NCBI GenBank assembly: GCA_037954665.1
Contig: JBBMOL010000368.1
Location: 124,001-188,000 of the forward strand
DNA length: 64,000 nt
Direction of reading: 5' to 3'
Source of the DNA: Laguncularia racemosa
Lineage: Eukaryota > Streptophyta > Magnoliopsida > Myrtales > Combretaceae
Both the position numbers and the translations under genes were made by a program. Positions 58,000-64,000 of this stretch are shown one piece after another (position 1 is the first letter of the stretch; each line of letters begins with the position of its first letter). The notes beneath the pieces are model-generated. The model was not told where the DNA came from. It searched no databases and worked only from the letters and a program-made list of their open reading frames with translations.

Positions 58000-59585
58000 G
58001 TTTCCTCAAGAGTTCTCTTCTCCTTTTCAATAGGTTGATTATCTTCTTGCTTCTTTTCATGCTACTGTTCAAATGGTAACTCCTTCCTGCTTCTCAAAGT
58101 AATAGCTTTCACCTGTTCTCTCGGATTATTTTTCGTGTCGCTGGGAAGAGAGCTAGGTTGTCTCTTAGACATCATCTTAGTCGGTTGGCCAATTTGCCTC
58201 TTAAGATTGTGAATCGAGGCCTCTTGATTACGATGTCTTGCATTAGAGCTCTAGATGAATTGAATCAGAATATCTTCCAAGTTATCCTTCTTTTCTTGTT
58301 GAGGTAGCTGCATTGAAGGAAGTGATAAAGGCTGATAAATTGGCAACTGTTGCTTCAAATACCTCGATGGTGGTAGATTAGCTCTCCAATAGTCCTGGTT
58401 TTCATAAGACAGATTCGGATGGTTTCTCATCCCCAGATGGTAAGTGTTACCATATTGATTTTACTGCCGTCTATTTGAATTCCCAAGATAATCTACCTAC
58501 TCATATTGCTAAAAAAGATTCACACCCTCCTTACGAACTCCCATCGATGTTGTTGTTGTGGTTCATGGGAATTCTTGAGAGCTGCAACTTGGTGGCTCAA
58601 AGCTTCAATCTTTGCTACTAAAGTAGTCATTACATCTACTTCGTACATTCTTGTCGCTTTCTGCTTACTCTTGCCATGGCTCTACTAGTAATTGTTTCTT
58701 GCCATATCAGCAAATAGCTTCAATGAGTCCTCCAGAGTCTTAGTATTCTACCAAATGACTAGATGTCGCTAGCTGCGACATCTACCAAGTGACGTGTAGC
58801 CGGATTTAACCCATTCAAAAACGTCTGAACTTGCATCCATGTAGGTAACTAGTGATTTGGACACTTCCTCAACAACTCCGTCCATCTCTGCCAAGCATCA
58901 TATATCATTTCATGATCTTGTTAAGCGAAAGAAAAGATGTCATTCCAAAGCTTAGCGGTCTTACATGGTGGAAAATAATTGTCCATAAACTCCTTTATTG
59001 TGTCATCCCATATAGTCAAAGCCCTAGGACCCAATGACTGAAGCCATGTCTTAGCCTTCCCTCTTAATGAAAAAGGGAACAATCTTGTATGCACTGCTTC
59101 ATCTATTATCCCATTATTCTTGAAAGTTTCACAAATCTCTAAAAATGTCTAAATGTGAGCATGGGGGTCTTCATCAAGTAATCTATCAGACTGACATATT
59201 GTTGTAGAAGTTGAATCACCACACCTTTAATCTTGAAATTATTAGCCCCAATGGGAGGCTTAACAATGGTTGGACCTATGCCGTCCAGTGTGTGCCTTAC
59301 ATACTCAATGTTTGTCATTGGTGGATCTTCAACCATTACTTTTTGTACCTTTGCCTCACTCTTTATAGATGACTCTGACTTAAAACTATTAGGGAGTTGC
59401 TCAATTAGCTCTTCTTCTTTAAACTCTGTTGCCACTGCTATAACACGTTCTCCCTCCTCACTGATTGACTGCCTAGAAGACTCGGCAACTATGTTCCTTC
59501 GAAGTCAAAGAAGTGTTTTCTCAATCTCAGGATCTAGATCAAGAATGTCAAAGGGAAGATTCCTTGTTATACACTGCAAAAGGTA
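58000..59585 (-). pseudogene. Element G gag
   Basis: Minus strand with frameshifts: N-terminus TRNLPFDILDLDPEIEKTLL (about 59490-59580), parallel to MTRSSSSKLLAFDPEFEW of I, but the start codon reads ATA. VRHTLDGIGPTIVKPPIGAN is at 59139-59435. Scrambled equivalents of the FFPPxKTxKLRNDI and LLRRCPHH blocks lie at about 58750-59000. The Asn/Tyr-rich and Gln-rich linker lies at 58250-58550. Confidence 0.75.
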
Positions 59586-59701
59586 ACCAAGTGTGAATTA
59601 GAATTTTTCAAAAGATGGAGAGAAGAGAAATAGATAAAACAAATAAGAAGAATGACTAAAGTAGTAGATACTACGGTTTTTCCTAATATTGCCTTGGCAA
59701 A

Positions 59702-59719
59702 TCCACGACAACTCCGCCA
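59702..59719 (-). other. Primer-binding site of element G
   Basis: On the minus strand TGGCGGAGTTGTCGTGGA starts 6 nt after the LTR, a mutated form of TGGCGCCGTTGCCGGGGA. The AGTTTTTGG junction is the same as in element I. Confidence 0.65.
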
Positions 59720-59725
59720 AAAACT

Positions 59726-61120
59726 TTATGCGCTCGAATTTAATCGATCGTTTTAAGTTTTAAATTTATAATCAATAAAATCTACTATCGAGCTAGACAA
59801 TGTATCTATCCATTATAGTATAGATTTAACAGGTGTCATCCTCTAGGATCTAGAAAATAAATACTAGTATTACCTTTCTCTACTATCTAGTCTAATTTAT
59901 GATGTGGAAATTATGAATTAAATTAATAATTAACAAATCCTAACAATCCTAGAATTAAATGATATTGTCAAAAAATATATATATTTAATCACAAAATATA
60001 CCCCTCATCTTATTCCACCCTAACCCGTAAATTCTTAAACTAAGATATCGATTAATGAATTAATTTAAACTTTGCACTGTAGGAATTCTCAAGTAAAATC
60101 AATTACTCCCTCGAGTTAATCAATTCTTAATCATGTACAAGATAATGGTGACCTCTCCCTCACTACCATCATGCAAGATCTCATTAAGTTCACAAGTTCC
60201 AATTAATTGTAGAAAACCAATGTTTTCCTACCTCTAAGCAAAACATGTAATCTCTCTATTCATGAAAATCTAATTTACTAGATGAAACCTCTTTCAATCT
60301 AATAAAAATTAGACATCCAATCAATTCACACACATAAATTAATTACAAGAACAATGGAAACACATGAATAGATGCAAAGATATAAACAATTCATTAACCA
60401 ATCAATGTTTCAGCACATGAGTTAAGGTTTCACAAGATGAAAGATATAAAGAATTACTCCATGGAGTTTTCAATAAAAATAGAGAATCTAGAGAAGTAAA
60501 ATTGATTCATGATAGAAAGAGTAATCCCTTGTGTTGTTTTGTGATCTCCAATGATGTTCGGACAATTCTCCTCTTGAAGTTTGTAATAATGCTCCCCTAA
60601 GGTTTTCAAAATGAAGCTAGAAGAAAAATCCCCTTTAAAAAATAAAAAAGGCATCTATTTATAGTTCTGCGAAAATAGGGTTCAGCATAGGCATCGGTAC
60701 AACCATGCTCGAGGTCATGCTAACTTCGAAACACGTTATCTTCACTACCCAATTCAACACGGCCTCCAGCACGACCGTGCTCGGGGTAAGGCTAAAAAAA
60801 AAACACTTGTATTCTTGTTAATGAACATCAGCATAGGCTATGCTGAACCTAGGGCACACTTTGCTATAGCTATTAGTCATTTTTTGCATCTAGCACTGGT
60901 GTCTACATGAGTTGTGCTGAACTAAAAATCAATTTTCTTCATTTTTTGCCAAATTTCACCTTGCCCCTACTCATATCATCCTTAAACCTTTCTTTTGTCT
61001 CTATTGATGCCTGAAATTAAAATTTAATCTTATAAGTCCCCTTTTCTTCACAAATCACATGGAATCCATATAAATTATAACTAATAAGCACTAGAATTAA
61101 GGGTCTTCTAACACTTATCA
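59726..61120 (-). repeat. Element G 5' LTR
   Basis: About 1395 bp, ends ACACTTATCA. Minus-strand TATAAATAG at plus 60655-60663. Palindromic repeats at 60685-60800. Confidence 0.9.
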
Positions 61121-62050
61121 ATGTCCCTTAGGATTTACCCTATTATCCAATGGATAAAGTTTTTACCCAATTGATTAAAGCCTTAGACCAATAGACAAAA
61201 CACTTGATGTAGCCATCCAAATTCTAATTATTATTTTTTTCCCTTTCATTCTCTACATAAAGCCTTTCCTTCTTAAGAATTTCCCTAAGAAGAACACTCC
61301 CAAACCATCTAAAAACCACTCAAGAAAAACCTCCTAAAATTAGATCAAACACATACCTTCAAATCGCAACATCTAAACCTATTTTTATAAGCTTTTCATT
61401 TTTGATTTTATCACCACTGGATCCCCACATGAAACCCCCATCCTACTGAGGAATTAATACAAGAAAAAAACTCTTAAGAACTCTCCAAAAGCCCCAAACA
61501 TTCACTTAAAAATCTAATCTCAAGGAGACTCCAAACTGCACCCTTGTTCTTCCCCTACTACACGTCGTTGAATTTCATCTACTAATCACACCTCTCATGA
61601 CCTCCAATCAAGCCCATATTTTTGTATAATCAACACCAACCAAGAGACCATTTGGGGAGCTAAGGATCCAAGGAAGATTAGGACATAAGGCCACCCCAAG
61701 AGGAAGTAGAAGGGGGAAGACCTTAGCACCCCTTAGGCTGTAACTTGTAGGACCTTTACACCTCTTTGTTGATATTATATTTTTTCTTGTAATATTTTGG
61801 TTCCACGTATTAGAATAGAGTTATGATACTTTGATTTTGTAACTTTATATGTACATTTGGAGTATATTAGGAAATAACTTAGAAATGCAAACCAATTTTA
61901 GGACGCAAAAACATAGAGATTTACCCTCCAATGTAACTTTTATGCTTGAATTTTTGAAAGATATTAAGAGATTAGAAATTGGAGATTCCTTGTGCTCCTA
62001 AATGCCTAAGTTATGGGGCTAACTAAGTATATTTTTTATTTACTTCATGC
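61121..62050. other. Unassigned sequence right of G
   Basis: Probably continues 46374-47159. No coding signal. CTTTACA at 61754-61760 could be the end of LTR J. Nothing else recognised. Confidence 0.3.
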
Positions 62051-62800
62051 TAATGTGCCTAACCAATTGGATAGCAAACACATCAATCATAAGGCGTGAA
62101 CAACCAACTCCCTCAACAAAATGGCATGTCAAATTACTTCAAATGGAAGTCTAATTCACGAGTTTGAATACTAAATGGATGTAAGAACAAACAAGCATGT
62201 GATCTTCAATGAAACAACACGCAAATGAACTAGAATTCAATCTCAAATTGAAATGAACAAATTTGAAAATATACAACCCTAATTCATGTGATAAGAATAA
62301 GTACCCAATAAATTGTACTTAGATATTACTCACTAAACACAATTTGAAAACAATAAGAGTAAGATTGATATGACTCACAATCCACTCAAGTTGATTCTCG
62401 CTACAATTTCACAAAGAAATTGATAAGAGATCTTTATATGCAAAAGATGAACCCTCACGACACAAAGTATTTAATTTTCTCAAAATGTCAAAAGCTCCCT
62501 AAAAACCCTAGTTAGAAAGTATTTATACTTACTCTTATTAGGATAAAAATACACCAAAAATTACAAAGATGCCACTTAAGTGACTAGTTCCTAAAATCTC
62601 AAATTATAAATATAACAAATAAGTGACTGGTTTTGAATCAACAAATTACAAGTACAAATGATCTTCAAGTGGTCAGTTCTTCACTTCCCTTTGTAGTGAA
62701 AAATTGGAAGAAATGGCAAGATGTACCCATGGACTTTCAAACTATGACCAAACCAATTGAATTTGGAAATTTTCTTTATTTAAATAACCTAAAAATGCCA
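62051..62800 (-). repeat. Second K-family LTR (partial or solo)
   Basis: Reverse complement of about 4180-4840: shared GGATAGCAAACACATCAAT, ATTCAATCTCAAATTGA and GATGCCACTTAAGTGACTAG segments and the minus-strand TATAAATAC at about 62520-62528. No PBS lies to its left, so it is either a 3' LTR or a solo LTR. The right edge is not resolved. TCTTATCA at 63283-63290 is a candidate terminus, which would give about 1240 bp. Confidence 0.6.
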
Positions 62801-63329
62801 AAATATCATTAGAAAAATTATGAAATTAAAATTCTTAAAAGAAAACACAAAACTAGCACTAACTAAGAATGAAAAGTGCAATTGGAGCTTCAAAAGAGGG
62901 CACACAAAACTCTTGAGCTAAATTTTGAAATTTCTAGATAGGAACAGAAATCTAACATGCCACTTGGAAGTCCTAAACATAATCTAAGTGTCTAGGATTA
63001 ATTCCTTTAGGTTATTAGATCAAATTAGACAAAAAGGAACCCTAAACCAAACATAAACTAGGCACACCCGATCTGCTCAAGCACTAGCACAATGTCTTGA
63101 AGTTCAAACCACCAAAATGACTTCACAAATGCAAAGAATATTAAAAATCCTTTGAAAAAACTATAAATATGCAAAGAACAAACTTAAAATGGAAAATTTA
63201 TGAAAAAACAAATACTAAAACCGCCAAAACTAGCAAAACTAGTATAGTTTGGTTTTAACCCAAACTTATAGAGATATTTTGTCTTATCAAGTGGCACGTC
63301 ATTTGAGGATGACATGTCGCATGATTATT
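62801..63329. other. No gene seen
   Basis: AT-rich. May include the rest of the K-family LTR up to about 63290. The last nine bases (63321-63329, ATGATTATT) are the left target duplication of the small element that follows. Confidence 0.4.
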
Positions 63330-63562
63330 GTCATGATTGTCAAAATCATGAGTCAATTGTACGATTCTACGAGTTTGTAATTTTATCATGTTTTTCATAA
63401 TCAAAATGAAAGAAAAATCATTTAGGTATAAAATTTTGATATAATTATGAGTTTAGATATACGATTCTACAAGTTACCGATTATACCGATTCTATACAAT
63501 TTTATACGATTTTACCGATTTTATACTATTTAATTCTAGGTAAAATCACGATTTTGACAACC
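63330..63562. mobile_element. MITE-like element with 9-bp target duplication
   Basis: 233 bp flanked by perfect ATGATTATT copies (63321-63329 and 63563-63571). Terminal inverted repeats: GATTGTCAAAATCATGA near the left end and, reading inward from the right end, GGTTGTCAAAATCGTGA (15 of 17 match). The left terminus has four extra bases. The interior holds short CGATTNTAC-type repeats. A 9-bp duplication is usual for Mutator-like elements; assignment is inference. Confidence 0.6.
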
Positions 63563-63571
63563 ATGATTATT

Positions 63572-64000
63572 ATGATTGAAGACCATATGGCAAGATGAGT
63601 GAAAATCTAATAATTGCTATACCTTACTTGTGTTTGTAGTTAGTACACCCACATGTTTATAAATATTTGATATATGAACCGGATTTATATGTATAGTCAA
63701 AATAGTAAATGCCAGCCTTTAATTGAGACCTAGGATTTCCAAGTCCAGGGATTCATCACTTAGGGGTGATTGACTTGTGAGCCTTTCACAATATATACCC
63801 AATGATGGGCTTAGTACATATATATGTATTTTCAAGTCTATTGAAGTATATTACAAAAATATATATAGACTTTATGAATTACTCGAAAGATAGTCGAGGT
63901 CACTAAAGCCTGAAGTCGAAGTGTAGCCTATGTGATGTGCCTAAAACCAAGGTCTAAGCACAATCAAATGAACCAATTGAACAACTTCAATTCACAAAAG
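63572..64000. other. No gene seen
   Basis: AT-rich sequence without recognisable coding, repeat or RNA signal. Confidence 0.4.

Larger units (their letters stand above)
47160..61120 (-). mobile_element. Element G: minus-strand Athila-like element holding F
   Basis: LTRs lie at 47160-53936 (F nested inside) and 59726-61120; without F each is about 1.39 kb. Flanks ATGTT and ATGTC (47155-47159 and 61121-61125). Minus-strand order is PBS, gag, protease, RT N-terminal half, long 3' region, PPT (AAGTGTGGGGAAATT, plus 53937-53951). The RT catalytic box, RNase H and integrase are missing. Its 3' region is shared with element I. Confidence 0.88.

Noticed and set aside
61755..61765. Firm right end of LTR J
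   Set aside because: The TTTACA end is attractive but the flanking bases do not duplicate those at 46369-46373.

Overview
The window looks like heterochromatic nuclear DNA of a flowering plant. It is AT-rich and I recognise no host gene, tRNA or rRNA. Almost every base belongs to LTR retrotransposons inserted into one another, and every coding region is a decayed gag-pol. Element letters used here are local names. Lineages are judged from protein motifs, primer-binding sites (PBS), polypurine tracts (PPT) and LTR ends, not from database searches.

Layout. (1) 1-19977: a minus-strand chromodomain Ty3/gypsy element, A (Tekay/Del-like). It is split by minus-strand element B (2517-17463, CRM-like chromovirus), which itself holds a 5' LTR remnant K (about 3966-4875) and a complete plus-strand Athila-like element I (8162-15698, gag-protease only). 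(2) 19978-20369: scrap of a Tat-lineage element, L. (3) about 20370-24823: plus-strand CRM-like deletion derivative E, whose 5' LTR is truncated. (4) 24824-25118 and 45312 to about 46373: remnant of minus-strand chromovirus D, split by minus-strand chromovirus C (25119-45311, 2-kb LTRs), which is split by plus-strand Tat-lineage element H (27512-38623). (5) 46374 to about 62050: poorly classified sequence, possibly an old LTR (J), split by minus-strand Athila-like element G (47160-61120). One LTR of G holds plus-strand CRM-like element F (47722-53097). (6) 62051 to about 62800: a second K-family LTR on the minus strand. (7) 63330-63562: a small inverted-repeat element with a perfect 9-bp target duplication.

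Target-site duplications and interrupted reading frames fix the order of events: A before B before I and K; D before C before H; G before F. No element looks autonomous. F and E are deletion derivatives whose visible pol junctions stay in frame. I carries gag-protease without pol. H keeps RT, two RNase H domains and integrase but has no visible protease. Premature stops are largely one C-to-T change away from Gln or Arg codons, which fits decay of methylated DNA.

Signals that element structure alone does not explain: a palindromic CACGGCCGTG-type module with a shared AAAATCCACAGAA-like spacer, found in LTRs of unrelated lineages; a cluster of palindromic W-boxes in the A LTR; a likely spliceosomal intron in H; telo-box arms around the TATA box of F; and a dimeric tandem repeat in the 3' region of H.
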